The position numbers were made by a program, and so were the translations under genes. A stretch of 64,000 bases of DNA from Lepidurus packardi (taxonomy: Eukaryota > Arthropoda > Branchiopoda > Notostraca > Triopsidae). Positions 33,501 through 48,552 of this stretch are shown piece by piece. The stretch is from positions 62,001-126,000 of the forward strand of contig JAKZAN010000061.1 in assembly GCA_023053545.1 (NCBI GenBank), given 5' to 3'. Position 1 is the first letter of the stretch, and each line of letters opens with the position of its first letter. The notes under the pieces were generated by a model. The model was given only the letters and a program-made list of their open reading frames with translations. It did not search any database and was not told the DNA's origin.

Positions 33501-34048
33501 TAATTCCTTACGGACTGAATTAATTCCTTACGGACTGAATTAATTCCTTACGGACCGAATTAAATCCTTTCGGACTGAATTAATTCCTTACGGACTGAAT
33601 TAATTCCTTACGGACTGAATCAATTCCTTAACTAATTCCTTACGGACTGAATTAATTTCATACGGACTGAATTAATTCATTACGGACTTAATTAATCGAT
33701 TACGGACTGAATTAATTCCTTACGGACTGAATTAATTCCTTACGGACTGAATTAAATCCTTACGGACTGAATTAATTCATTACGGACTTAATTAAATCCT
33801 TACAGACTGAATTAATTCCTTATGGACTTAATTAATTCCGTAAGGAATGAATTAATTACTTACGGACTGAATTATTTCCTTACGTACTGAAATAATTCCT
33901 TACGGACTGAATTAATTCCTTACGGACTGAATTAATTCCTTAATTAATTCCTTACGGACTGAATTAATTTCATATGGACTGAATTAATTCATTACGGACT
34001 TAAATAATCGATTACGGACTGAATTAATTCCTTACGTACTGAACTTAT
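27580..34048. repeat. Satellite A, 3,219-bp tandem duplication
   Basis: Two adjacent copies (about 27,580-30,798 and 30,799-34,048) carry rare variants at one constant offset of 3,219 bp: tcgatttcgg 27,962/31,181, tatcgattac 28,231/31,450, acgaactgaa 28,551/31,770, ttccggactg 29,101/32,320, ttaagg 29,857/33,076, tttcgaattg 30,037/33,256, gtaaggaatg 30,621/33,840 and tcatatgg 30,751/33,970. No indel separates the copies, and I noticed one substitution (C at 30,633, T at 33,852). Inside each copy are smaller units: about 1,267 bp (ccttacag at 28,044, 29,311 and 30,579) and 312 bp (cttaactaattcc at about 28,831/29,143 and 30,099/30,411). Both junctions lie in near-identical monomers, as unequal exchange would leave them. 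Confidence 0.9.
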
Positions 34049-34899
34049 TCCTTACGGACTGAATTAATTCCTTACGGACTGAATTAATACCTTACGGACT
34101 GAATTAAATCCTTACGGACTGAATTAATTCCTTACGGACTGAATTAAATCCTTACGGACTGAATTAATTCCTTACGGACTGAATTAATTCCTTACGGACT
34201 GAATTAATTCCTTACGGACTGAATTAATTCCTTACGGACTGAATTAATTCCTTACTGACTGAATTAATTCCTTACTGACTGAATTAATTCCTTACGGACT
34301 GAATTAATTCCTTACGGACTGAATTAATTCCTTACTGACTGAATTAATTCCTTACGGACTTAATTAATTCCTTACGTACTTTATTAATTCCTTACGGTCT
34401 GAATTAATTCCGTACGGATTTTATTAATTCCTTACGGACTGAATTAATTCCGTACGGATTTTATTAATTCCTTACGGACTTAATAAATTCCTTACGAACT
34501 GAATTAATTCCGTACGGATTTTATTAATTCCTTACGGACTGAATTAATTCATTACGGACTGAATTAATTCCTTACTGACTGAATTAATTCATTACGGACT
34601 GAATTAATTCCTTACGGACTGAATTAATTCCTTAATTAATTCCTTACGGACGGAATTAATTTCATACGGACTGAATTAATTCATTACGGACTTAATTAAT
34701 CGATTACGGACTGAATTAATTCCTTACGAACTGAACTTATTCCTTACGGACTGAATTAATTCCTTACGGACTGAATTAATACCTTACGGACTGAATTACA
34801 TCCTTACGGACTGAATTAATTCCTTACGGACTGAATTAATTCCTTACGGACTGAATTAATTCCTTACGGACTGAATTAATTCCTTACGGACTTAATTAA

Positions 34900-37800
34900 T
34901 TCCTTACGTACTTAATTAATTCCTTACGGTCTGAATTAATTCCGTACGGATTTTATTAATTCCTCACGGACTGAATTAATTCCGTACGGATTTTATTAAT
35001 TCCTTACGTACTTAATTAGTTCCTTACGGGCTGAATTAATTCCTTACGGACTGAATTAATTCCTTACCTACTTAATTAATTCCTTACGTACTTTATTAAT
35101 TCCTTACGGTCTGAATTAATTCCGTACGGATTTTATTAATTCCTTACGGACTGAATCAATTCCGTACAGATTTTATTAATTCCTTACGGACTGAATAAAT
35201 TCCTTACGAACTGAATAAATTCCGTACGGATTTTATTAATTCCTTACGGACTGAATTAATTCATTACGGACTGAATTAATTCCTTACGGACTGAATTAAT
35301 TCCTTACGGACTGAATTAATTCCTTAATTAATTCATTACGGACTGAATTAATTTCATACGGACTGAATTAATTCATTACGGACTTAATTAATTTCATACG
35401 GACTGAATTAATTCATTACGGACTTAATTAATCGATTACGGACTGAATTAATTCCTTACGTACTGAACTTATTCCTTACGGACTGAATTAATTCCATTAC
35501 GGACTGAATTAATACCTTACGGACTGAATTAAATCCTTACGGATGAATTAATTCCTTACGGACTGAATTAATTCCTTACGGACTGAATTAATTCCTTACT
35601 GACTGAATTAATTCCTTACGGACTGAATTAATTCCTTACGGACTGAATTAATTCCTTACGGACTGAATTAATTCCTTACGGACTTAATTAATTCCTTACG
35701 TACTTAATTAATTCCTTACGGTCTGAATTAATTCCGTACGGATTTTATTAATTCCTTACGGACTGAATTAATTCATTACGGACTTAATTAATCCAATACG
35801 GACTGAATTATTTCCTTACGTACTGAAGTTATTCCTTACGGACTGAATTAATTCCTTACGTACTGAAATAATTCCTTACGGACTGAATTAATTCCTTACG
35901 GACTGAATTAATTCCTTACGGACTGAATTAATTCCTTAATTAATTCCTTACGGACTGAATTAATTTCATACGGACTGAATTAATTCATTACGGACTTAAT
36001 TAATCGATTACGGACTGAATTAATTCCTTACGTACTGAACTTATTCCTTACGGACTGAATTAATTCCTTACGGACTGAATTAATTCCTTACGGACTGAAT
36101 TAATTCCTTACGGACTGAATTAATTCCTTACGGACTGAATTAATACCTTACGGACTGAATTAAATCCTTACGGACTGAATTAATTCCTTACGGACTGAAT
36201 TAATTCCTTACGGACTGAAATAATTCCTTACTGACTGAATTAAATCCTTACGGACTGAATTAATTCCTTTCGGACTGAATTAGTTCCTTAAGGACTGAAT
36301 TAATTCCTTACGGACTGAATTAATTCCTTTCGGACTTAGTTAATTCCTTACGTACTTAATTAATTCCTTACGGTCTGAATTAATTCCGTACGGATTTTAT
36401 TAATTCCTTACGGACTGAATTAATTCATTACGGACTGAAGAAATTCCTTACGAACTGAATTAATTCCGTACGGATTTTATTAATTCCTTACGGACTGAAT
36501 TAATTCATTACGGACTGAAATAATTCCTTACGGACTGAATTAATTCATTACGGACTGAATTAATTCCTTAATTAATTCCTTACGGACTGAATTAATTTCA
36601 TTCGGACTGAATTAATTCATTACGGACTTAATTAATCGATTACGGACTGAATTAATTCCTTACGTACTGAACTTATTCCTTACGGACTGAATTAATTCCT
36701 TACGGACTGAATTAATACCTTACGGACTGAATTAAATCCTTACGGACTGAATTAATTCCTTACGGACTGAAGTAATTCCTTACGGACTGAATTAATTCCT
36801 TACTGACTGAATTAATTCCTTACGGACTGAAGTAATTCCTTACGGACTGAATTAATTCCTTACGGACTGAATTAATTCCTTACGGACTGAATTAATTCCT
36901 TACGGACTTAATTAATTCCTTACGTACTTAATTAATTCCTTACGGTCTGAATTAATTCCGTACGGATTTTATTAATTCCTTACGGACTGAATTAATTCCG
37001 TACGGATTTTATTAATTCCTTACGGACTGAATAAATTCCTTACGAACTGAATTAATTCCGTACGGATTTTATTAATTCCTTACGGACTGAATTAATTCAT
37101 TACGGACTTAATTAATCGATTACGGACTGAATTAATTCCTTACGGACTTAATTAATCGATTACGGACTGAATTAATTCCTTACGTACTGAACTTATTCCT
37201 TACGGACTAAATTAATTCCTTACGGACTGAATTAATACCTTACGGACTGAATTAAATCCTTACGGACTGAATTAATTCCTTACGGACTGAAGTAATTCCT
37301 TACGGACTGAATTAATTCCTTACTGACTGAATTAATTCCTTACGGACTGAAGTAATTCCTTACGGACTGAATTAATTCCTTACGGACTGAAGTAATTCCT
37401 TACGGACTGAATTAATTCCTTACGGACTGAATTAATTCCTTACGGACTTAATTAATTCCTTACGTACTTTATTAATTCCTTACGGTCTGAATTAATTCCG
37501 TACGGATTTTATTAATTCCTCACGGACTGAATTAATTCCGTACGGATTTTATTAATTCCTTACGTACTTAATTAATTCCTTACGGACTGAATTAATTCCT
37601 TACGGACTGAATTAATTCCTTACCTACTTAATTAATTCCTTACGTACTTTATTAATTCCTTACGGTCTGAATTAATTCCGTACGGATTTTATTAATTCCT
37701 TACGGACTGAATCAATTCCGTACAGATTTTATTAATTCCTTACGGACTGAATAAATTCCTTACGAACTGAATAAATTCCGTACGGATTTTATTAATTTCT

Positions 37801-39985
37801 TACGGACTGAATTAATTCATTACGGACTGAATTAATTCCTTACGGACTGAATTAATTCCTTACGGACTGAATTAATTCCTTAATTAATTCATTACGGACT
37901 GAATTAATTTCATACGGACTGAATTAATTCATTACGGACTTAATTAATTTCATACGGACTGAATTAATTCATTACGGACTTAATTAATCGATTACGGACT
38001 GAATTAATTCCTTACGTACTGAACTTATTCCTTACGGACTGAATTAATTCCATTACGGACTGAATTAATACCAACGGACTGAATTAAATCCTTACGGATG
38101 AATTAATTCCTTACGGACTGAATTAATTCCTTACGGACTGAATTAATTCCTTACTGACTGAATTAATTCCTTACGGACTGAATTAATTCCTTACGGACTG
38201 AATTAATTCCTTACGGACTGAATTAATTCCTTACGGACTTAATTAATTCCTTACGTACTTAATTAATTCCTTACGGTCTGAATTAATTCCGTACGGATTT
38301 TATTAATTCCTTACGGACTGAATTAATTCATTACGGACTTAATTAATCCAATACGGACTGAATTATTTCCTTACGTACTGAAGTTATTCCTTACGGACTG
38401 AATTAATTCCTTACGTACTGAAATAATTCCTTACGGACTGAATTAATTCCTTACGGACTGAATTAATTCCTTACGGACTGAATTAATTCCTTAATTAATT
38501 CCTTACGGACTTAATTAATTTCATACGGACTGAATTAATTCATTACGGACTTAATTAATCGATTACGGACTGAATTAATTCCTTACGTACTGAACTTATT
38601 CCTTACGGACTGAATTAATTCCTTACGGACTGAATTAATTCCTTACGGACTGAATTAATTCCTTACGGACTGAATTAATACCTTACGGACTGAATTAAAT
38701 CCTTACGGACTGAATTAATTCCTTACGGACTGAATTAATTCCTTACGGACTGAAATAATTCCTTACTGACTGAATTAAATCCTTACGGACTGAATTAATT
38801 CCTTTCGGACTGAATTAGTTCCTTAAGGACTGAATTAATTCCTTACGGACTGAATTAATTCCTTTCGGACTTAGTTAATTCCTTACGTACTTAATTAATT
38901 CCTTACGGTCTGAATTAATTCCGTACGGATTTTATTAATTCCTTACGGACTGAATTAATTCATTACGGACTGAAGAAATTCCTTACGAACTGAATTAATT
39001 CCGTACGGATTTTATTAATTCCTTACGGACTGAATTAATTCATTACGGACTGAAATAATTCCTTACGGACTGAATTAATTCATTACGGACTGAATTAATT
39101 CCTTAATTAATTCCTTACGGACTGAATTAATTTCATTCGGACTGAATTAATTCATTACGGACTTAATTAATCGATTACGGACTGAATTAATTCCTTACGT
39201 ACTGAACTTATTCCTTACGGACTGAATTAATTCCTTACGGACTGAATTAATACCTTACGGACTGAATTAAATCCTTACGGACTGAATTAATTCCTTACGG
39301 ACTGAAGTAATTCCTTACGGACTGAATTAATTCCTTACTGACTGAATTAATTCCTTACGGACTGAAGTAATTCCTTACGGACTGAATTAAGTCCTTACGG
39401 ACTGAATTAATTCCTTACGGACTGAATTAATTCCTTACGGACTTAATTAATTCCTTACGTACTTAATTAATTCCTTACGGTCTGAATTAATTCCGTACGG
39501 ATTTTATTAATTCCTTACGGACTGAATTAATTCCGTACGGATTTTATTAATTCCTTACGGACTGAATAAATTCCTTACGAACTGAATTAATTCCGTACGG
39601 ATTTTATTAATTCCTTACGGACTGAATTAATTCATTACGGACTTAATTAATCGATTACGGACTGAATTAATTCCTTACGGACTTAATTAATCGATTACGG
39701 ACTGAATTAATTCCTTACGTACTGAACTTATTCCTTACGGACTGAATTAATTCCTTACGGACTGAATTAATACCTTACGGACTGAATTAAATCCTTACGG
39801 ACTGAATTAATTCCTTACGGACTGAAGTAATTCCTTACGGACTGAATTAATTCCTTACTGACTGAATTAATTCCTTACGGACTGAAGTAATTCCTTACGG
39901 ACTGAATTAATTCCTTACGGACTGAAGTAATTCCTTACGGACTGAATTAATTCCTTACGGACTGAATTAATTCCTTACGGACTTA
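34900..39985. repeat. Satellite A, ~2.55-kb tandem duplication
   Basis: Markers pair at 2,556 bp (tacctactta 35,065/37,621; attccattac 35,491/38,047), then 2,555 bp (atccaatacg 35,791/38,346), then 2,535 bp (tttcattcgg 36,596/39,131; attaatcgat 37,151/39,686). The drop of 1 bp comes from accttacgg becoming accaacgg near 38,072. The drop of 20 bp comes from one plain monomer fewer in the second copy (four against three before the aatacc monomer). The copies share a 19-bp monomer with ggatgaatt (near 35,542 and 38,096). Copies end near 37,450 and 39,985. The left boundary is approximate. Confidence 0.85.
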
Positions 39986-40800
39986 ATTAATTCCTTACGG
40001 ACTGAATTAATTCCTTACGTACTGAACTTATTCCTTACGGACTGAATTAATTCCTTACGGACTGAATTAATACCTTACGGACTGAATTAAATCCTTACGG
40101 ACTGAATTAATTCCTTACGGACTGAAGTAATTCCTTACGGACTGAATTAATTCCTTACTGACTGAATTAATTCCTTACGGACTGAAGTAATTCCTTACGG
40201 ACTGAATTAATTCCTTACGGACTGAATTAATTCCTTACGGACTGAATTAATTCCTTACGGACTTAATTAATTCCTTACGTACTTAATTAATTCCTTACGG
40301 TCTGAATTAATTCCGTACGGATTTTATTAATTCCTTACGGACTGAATTAATTCCGTACGGATTTTATTAATTCCTTACGGACTGAATAAATTCCTTACGA
40401 ACTGAATTAATTCCGTACGGATTTTATTAATTCCTTACGGACTGAATTAATTCATTACGGACTTAATTAATCGATTACGGACTGAATTAATTCCTTACGG
40501 ACTTAATTAATCGATTACGGACTGAATTAATTCCTTACGTACTGAACTTATTCCTTACGGACTGAATTAATTCCTTACGGACTGAATTAATACCTTACGG
40601 ACTGAATTAAATCCTTACGGACTGAATTAATTCCTTACGGACTGAAGTAATTCCTTACGGACTGAATTAATTCCTTACTGACTGAATTAATTCCTTACGG
40701 ACTGAAGTAATTCCTTACGGACTGAATTAATTCCTTACGGACTGAAGTAATTCCTTACGGACTGAATTAATTCCTTACGGACTGAATTAATTCCTTACGG
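39181..40800. repeat. Satellite A, 820-bp tandem duplication
   Basis: Two 41-monomer units lie side by side. Matching points are 820 bp apart: actgaactta 39,201/40,021, acttaattaa 39,441/40,261, actgaataaa 39,561/40,381, tcgattacgg 39,691/40,511 and ccttactg 39,851/40,671. The unit is partly nested in the right copy of the ~2.55-kb duplication, so it arose after or during that event. The copies diverge at 39,981 (acttaatt) against 40,801 (actgaatt). Confidence 0.85.
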
Positions 40801-42610
40801 ACTGAATTAATTCCTTACGTACTTAATTAATTCCTTACGGTCTGAATTAATTCCGTACGGATTTTATTAATTCCTTACGGACTGAATTAATTCCGTACGG
40901 ATTTTATTAATTCCTTACGGACTGAAGAAATTCCTTACGAACTGAATTAATTCCGTACGGATTTTATTAATTTCTTACGGACTGAATTAATTCATTACGG
41001 ACTGAAATAATTCCTTACGGACTGAATTAGTTCATTACGGACTGAATTAATTCCTTAATTAATTCCTTACGGACTGAATTAATTTCATACGGACTGAATT
41101 AATTCATTACGGACTGAACTTATTCCTTACGGACTGAATTAATTCCTTACGGACTGAATTAATTCCTTACGGACTGAATTAATTCCTTACGGACTGAATT
41201 AATACCTTACGGACTGAATTAAATCCTTACGGACTGAATTAATTCCTTACGGACTGAATTAATTCCTTACGGACTGAATTAATTCCTTACTGACTGAATT
41301 AATTCCTTACTGACTGAATTAATTCCTTACGGACTGAATTAATTCCTTACGGACTTAATTAATTCCTTACGGACTGAATTAATTCCTTACGGACTGAATT
41401 AATTCCTTACGGACTTAATTAATTCCGTACGGATTTTATTAATTCCTTACGGTCTGAATTAATTCCGTACGGATTTTATTAATTCCTTACGGACTGAATC
41501 AATTCCGTACAGATTTTATTAATTCCTTACGGACTGAATAAATTCCTTACGAACTGAATTAATTCCGTACGGATTTTATTAATTCCTTACGGACTGAATT
41601 AATTCCTTACGGACTGAATTAATTCCTTAATTAATTCCTTACGGACTGAATTAATTTCATACGGACTGAATTAATTCATTACGGACTGAACTTATTCCTT
41701 ACGGACTGAATTAATTCCTTACGGACTGAATTAATTCCTTACGGACTGAATTAATACCTTACGGACTGAATTAATTCCTTATGGACTGAATTAATTCCTT
41801 ACTGACTGAATTAATTCCTTACTGACTGAATTAATTCCTTACGGACTGAATTAATTCCTTACGGACTTAATTAATTCCTTACGTACTTTATTAATTCCTT
41901 ACGGTCTGAATTAATTCCGTACGGATTTTATTAATTCCTTACGGAATGAATCAATTCCGTACAGATTTTATTAATTCCTTACGGACTGAATAAATTCCTT
42001 ACGAACTGAATTAATTCCGTACGGATTTTATTAATTCCTTACGGACTGAATTAATTCCTTACGGACTGAATTAATTCCTTACGGACTGAATTAATTCCTT
42101 AATTAATTCCTTACGGACTGAATTAATTTCATACGGACTGAATTAATTCATTACGGACTGAACTTATTCCTTACGGACTGAATTAATTCCTTACGGACTG
42201 AATTAATTCCTTACGGACTGAATTAATTCCTTACGGACTGAATTAATTCCTTATGGACTGAATTAATTCCTTACTGACTGAATTAATTCCTTACTGACTG
42301 AATTAATTCCTTACGGACTGAATTAATTCCTTACGGACTGAATTAATTCCTTACGGACTGAATTAATTCCTTAATTAATTCCTTACGGACTGAATTAATT
42401 TCATACGGACTGAATTAATTCCTTACGGACTGAATTAATTCCTTACGGACTGAATTAATTCCTTAATTAATTCCTTACATACTGAATTAATTTCATACGG
42501 ACTGAATTAATTCATTACGGACTGAACTTATTCCTTACGGACTGAATTAATTCCTTACGGACTGAATTAAATCCTTACGGACTGAATTAATTCCTTACGG
42601 ACTGAATTAA

Positions 42611-43400
42611 TTCCTTATGGACTGAATTAATTCCTTACTGACTGAATTAATTCCTTACTGACTGAATTAATTCCTTACGGACTGAATTAATTCCTTACGG
42701 ACTGAATTAATTCCTTACGGACTGAATTAATTCCTTACGGACTGAATTAATTCCTTACGGACTTAATTAATTCCTTACGTACTTTATTAATTCCTTACGG
42801 TCTGAATTAATTCCGTACGGATTTTATTAATTCCTTACGGAATGAATCAATTCCGTACAGATTTTATTAATTCCTTACGGACTGAATAAATTCCTTACGA
42901 ACTGAATTAATTCCGTACGGATTTTATTAATTCCTTACGGACTGAATTAATTCCTTACGGACTGAATTAATTCCTTACGGACTGAATTAATTCCTTACGG
43001 ACTGAATTAATTCCTTATGGACTGAATTAATTCCTTACTGACTGAATTAATTCCTTACTGACTGAATTAATTCCTTACGGACTGAATTAATTCCTTACGG
43101 ACTGAATTAATTCCTTACGGACTGAATTAATTCCTTACGGACTGAATTAATTCCTTACGGACTTAATTAATTCCTTACGTACTTTATTAATTCCTTACGG
43201 TCTGAATTAATTCCGTACGGATTTTATTAATTCCTTACGGAATGAATCAATTCCGTACAGATTTTATTAATTCCTTACGGACTGAATAAATTCCTTACGA
43301 ACTGAATTAATTCCGTACGGATTTTATTAATTCCTTACGGACTGAATTAATTCCTTACGGAATGAATTAATTCCTTACGGACTGAATTAATTCCTTAATT
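42611..43400. repeat. Satellite A, 400-bp tandem duplication
   Basis: A 20-monomer unit is repeated once. ttccttatgg occurs at 42,611 and 43,011, the acttaatt monomer at 42,761 and 43,161, and aatgaatcaa at 42,841 and 43,241. The same modules (cttatgg, two successive ttactgactg monomers, then ccgtacagatttt) also occur with other spacings between about 41,770 and 43,900, so this domain is a patchwork of short related units. Confidence 0.85.
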
Positions 43401-45120
43401 AATTCCTTACGGACTGAATTAATTTCATACGGACTGAATTAATTCATTACGGACTGAACTTATTCCTTACGGACTGAATTAATTCCTTACGGACTGAATT
43501 AATTCCTTACGGACTGAATTAATTCCTTACGGACTGAATTAATACCTTACGGACTGAATTAAATCCTTACGGACTGAATTAATTCCTTACGGACTGAATT
43601 AATTCCTTACGGACTGAATTAATTCCTTACTGACTGAATTAATTCCTTACTGAATGAATTAATTCCTTACGGACTGAATTAATTCCTTACGGACTGAATT
43701 AATTCCTTACGGACTGAATTAATTCCTTACGGACTGAATTAATTCCTTACGGACTTAATTAATTCCTTACGTACTTTATTAATTCCTTACGGTCTGAATT
43801 AATTCCGTACGGATTTTATTAATTCCTTACGGAATGAATCAATTCCGTACAGATTTTATTAATTCCTTACGGACTGAATAAATTCCTTACGAACTGAATT
43901 AATTCCGTACGGATTTTATTAATTCCTTACGGACTGAATTAATTCCGTACGGATTTTATTAATTCCTTACGGACTGAATAAATTCCTTACGAACTGAATT
44001 AATTCCGTACGGATTTTATTAATTACTTACGGACTGAATTAATTCATTACGGACTTAATTAATCCATTACGGACTGAATTATTTCCTTACGTACTGAAGT
44101 TATTCCTTACGGACTGAATTAATTCCTTACGGACTGAATTAATTCCTTACGGACTGAATTAATTCCTTAAATAATTCCTTACGGACTGAACTAATTTCAT
44201 ACGGACTGAATTAATTCATTACGGACTTAATTAATCGATTACGGACTGAATTAATTCCTTACGTACTGAACTTATTCCTTACGGACTGAATTAATTCCTT
44301 ACGGACTGAATTAATTCCTTACGGACTGAATTAATTCCTTACGGACTGAATTAATACCTTACGGACTGAATTAAATCCTTACGGACTGAATTAATTCCTT
44401 ACGGACTGAAATAATTCCTTACGGACTGAAATAATTCCTTACTGACTGAATTAAATCCTTACGGACTGAATTAATTCCTTTCGGACTGAATTAGTTCCTT
44501 AAGGACTGAATTAATTCCTTACGGACTGAATTCATTCCTTACGGACTGAATTAATTCCTTACTGACTGAATTAATTCCTTACTGACTGAATTAATTCCTT
44601 ACGGACTGAATTAATTCCTTACGGACTGAATTAATTCCTTACGGACTTAATTAATTCCTTACGTACTTTATTAATTCCTTACGATCTGAATTAATTCCGT
44701 ACGGATTTTATTAATTCCTTACGGACTGAATCAATTCCGTACAGATTTTATTAATTCCTTACGGACTGAATAAATTCCTTACGAACTGAATTAATTCCTT
44801 ACGTACTTTATTAATTCCTTACGGTCTGAATTAATTCCGTACGGATTTTATTAATTCCTTACGGAATGAATCAATTCCGTACAGATTTTATTAATTCCTT
44901 ACGGACTGAATAAATTCCTTACGAACTGAATTAATTCATTACGGATTTTATTAATTCCTTACGGACTGAATTAATTCCGTACGGATTTTATTAATTCCTT
45001 ACGGACTGAATAAATTCCTTACGAACTGAATTAATTCCGTACGGATTTTATTAATTACTTACGGACTGAATTAATTCATTACGGACTTAATTAATCCATT
45101 ACGGACTGAATTATTTCCTT

Positions 45121-48100
45121 ACGTACTGAAGTTATTCCTTACGGACTGATATAATTCCTTACGTACTGAAATAATTCCTTACGGACTGAATTAAGTCCTT
45201 ACGGACTGAATTAATTCCTTACGGACTGAATTAATTCCTTACGGACTGAATTAATTCCTTAAATAATTCCTTACGGACTGAATTAATTTCATACGGACTG
45301 AATTAATTCATTACGGACTTAATTAATCGATTACGGACTGAATTAATTCCTTACGTACTGAACTTATTCCTTACGGACTGAATTAATTCCTTACGGACTG
45401 AATTAATTCCTTACGGACTGAATTAATTCCTTACGGACTGAATTAATACCTTACGGACTGAATTAAATCCTTACGGACTGAATTAATTCCTTACGGACTG
45501 AATTAATTCCTTACGGACTGAAATAATTCCTTACTGACTGAATTAAATCCTTACGGACTGAATTAATTCCTTTCGGACTGAATTAGTTCCTTAAGGACTG
45601 AATTAATTCCTTACGGACTGAATTAATTCCTTACGGACTGAATTAATTCCTTACTGACTGAATTAATTCCTTACTGACTGAATTAATTCCTTACGGACTG
45701 AATTAATTCCTTACGGACTGAATTAATTCCTTACGGACTTAATTAATTACTTACGTACTTTATTAATTCCTTACGGTCTGAATTAATTCCGTACGGATTT
45801 TATTAATTCCTTACGGACTGAATCAATTCCGTACAGATTTTATTAATTCCTTACGGACTGAATAAATTCCTTACGAACTGAATTAATTCCTTACGTACTT
45901 TATTAATTCCTTACGGTCTGAATTAATTCCGTACGGATTTTATTAATTCCTTACGGAATGAATCAATTCCGTACAGATTTTATTAATTCCTTACGGACTG
46001 AATAAATTCCTTACGAACTGAATTAATTCCCTACGGATTTTATTAATTCCTTACGGACTGAATTAATTCCGTACGGATTTTATTAATTCCTTACGGACTG
46101 AATAAATTCCTTACGAACTGAATTAATTCCGTACGGATTTTATTAATTACTTACGGACTGAATTAATTCATTACGGACTTAATTAATCCATTACGGACTG
46201 AATTATTTCCTTACGTACTGAAGTTATTCCTTACGGACTGAATTAATTCCTTACGTACTGAAATAATTCCTTACGGACTGAATTAAGTCCTTACGGACTG
46301 AATTAATTCCTTGCGGACTGAATTAATTCCTTAATTAATTCCTTACGGACTGAATTAATTTCATACGGACTGAATTAATTCATTACGGACTTAATTAATC
46401 GATTACGGACTGAATTAATTCCTTACGTACTGAACTTATTCCTTACGGACTGAATTAATTCCTTACGGACTGAATTAATTCCTTACGGACTGAATTAATT
46501 CCTTACGGACTGAATTAATACCTTACGGACTGAATTAAATCCTTACGGACTGAATTAATTCCTTACGGACTGAATTAATTCCATACGGACTGAAATAATT
46601 CCTTACTGACTGAATTAAATCCTTACGGACTGAATTAATTCCTTACGGACTGAATTAATTCCTTACGGACTGAATTAATTCCTTACGGACTTAATTAATT
46701 CCTTACGTACTTAATTAATTCCTTACGGTCTGAATTAATTCCGTACGGATTTTATTAATTCCTTACGGACTGAATTAATTCATTACGGACTAAATTAATC
46801 CATTACGGACTGAATTATTTCCTTACGTACTGAAGTTATTCCTTACGGACTGATATAATTCCTTACGTACTGAAATAATTCCTTACGGACTGAATTAAGT
46901 CCTTACGGACTGAATTAATTCCTTACGGACTGAATTAATTCCTTACGGACTGAATTAATTCCTTAAATAATTCCTTACGGACTGAATTAATTTCATACGG
47001 ACTGAATTAATTCATTACGGACTTAATTAATCGATTACGGACTGAATTAATTCCTTACGTACTGAACTTATTCCTTACGGACTGAATTAATTCCTTACGG
47101 ACTGAATTAATTCCTTACGGACTGAATTAATTCCTTACGGACTGAATTAATACCTTACGGACTGAATTAAATCCTTACGGACTGAATTAATTCCTTACGG
47201 ACTGAATTAATTCCTTACGGACTGAAATAATTCCTTACTGACTGAATTAAATCCTTACGGACTGAATTAATTCCTTTCGGACTGAATTAGTTCCTTAAGG
47301 ACTGAATTAATTCCTTACGGACTGAATTAATTCCTTACGGACTGAATTAATTCCTTACTGACTGAATTAATTCCTTACTGACTGAATTAATTCCTTACGG
47401 ACTGAATTAATTCCTTACGGACTGAATTAATTCCTTACGGACTTAATTAATTACTTACGTACTTTATTAATTCCTTACGGTCTGAATTAATTCCGTACGG
47501 ATTTTATTAATTCCTTACGGACTGAATCAATTCCGTACAGATTTTATTAATTCCTTACGGACTGAATAAATTCCTTACGAACTGAATTAATTCCTTACGT
47601 ACTTTATTAATTCCTTACGGTCTGAATTAATTCCGTACGGATTTTATTAATTCCTTACGGAATGAATCAATTCCGTACAGATTTTATTAATTCCTTACGG
47701 ACTGAATAAATTCCTTACGAACTGAATTAATTCCCTACGGATTTTATTAATTCCTTACGGACTGAATTAATTCCGTACGGATTTTATTAATTCCTTACGG
47801 ACTGAATAAATTCCTTACGAACTGAATTAATTCCGTACGGATTTTATTAATTACTTACGGACTGAATTAATTCATTACGGACTTAATTAATCCATTACGG
47901 ACTGAATTATTTCCTTACGTACTGAAGTTATTCCTTACGGACTGAATTAATTCCTTACGTACTGAAATAATTCCTTACGGACTGAATTAAGTCCTTACGG
48001 ACTGAATTAATTCCTTGCGGACTGAATTAATTCCTTAATTAATTCCTTACGGACTGAATTAATTTCATACGGACTGAATTAATTCATTACGGACTTAATT

Positions 48101-48552
48101 AATCGATTACGGACTGAATTAATTCCTTACGTACTGAACTTATTCCTTACGGACTGAATTAATTCCTTACGGACTGAATTAATTCCTTACGGACTGAATT
48201 AATTCCTTACGGACTGAATTAATACCTTACGGACTGAATTAAATCCTTACGGACTGAATTAATTCCTTACGGACTGAATTAATTCCATACGGACTGAAAT
48301 AATTCCTTACTGACTGAATTAAATCCTTACGGACTGAATTAATTCCTTACGGACTGAATTAATTCCTTACGGACTGAATTAATTCCTTACGGACTTAATT
48401 AATTCCTTACGTACTTAATTAATTCCTTACGGTCTGAATTAATTCCGTACGGATTTTATTAATTCCTTACGGACTGAATTAATTCATTACGGACTAAATT
48501 AATCCATTACGGACTGAATTATTTCCTTACGTACTGAAGTTATTCCTTACGG
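45121..48552. repeat. Satellite A, 1,704-bp tandem duplication
   Basis: Four rare variants are all exactly 1,704 bp apart: gatataatt 45,148/46,852, ccctacgg (ctacgg 46,031/47,735), ttgcgg 46,311/48,015 and ccatacgg 46,581/48,285. Copies run about 45,121-46,824 and 46,825-48,540. The unit is not a multiple of 20 because it contains 12-bp short monomers (ccttaaataattcc and ccttaattaattcc types). The constant offset means no indel between the copies. The related stretch 44,160-45,120 carries the same modules but in a different arrangement. Confidence 0.9.
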
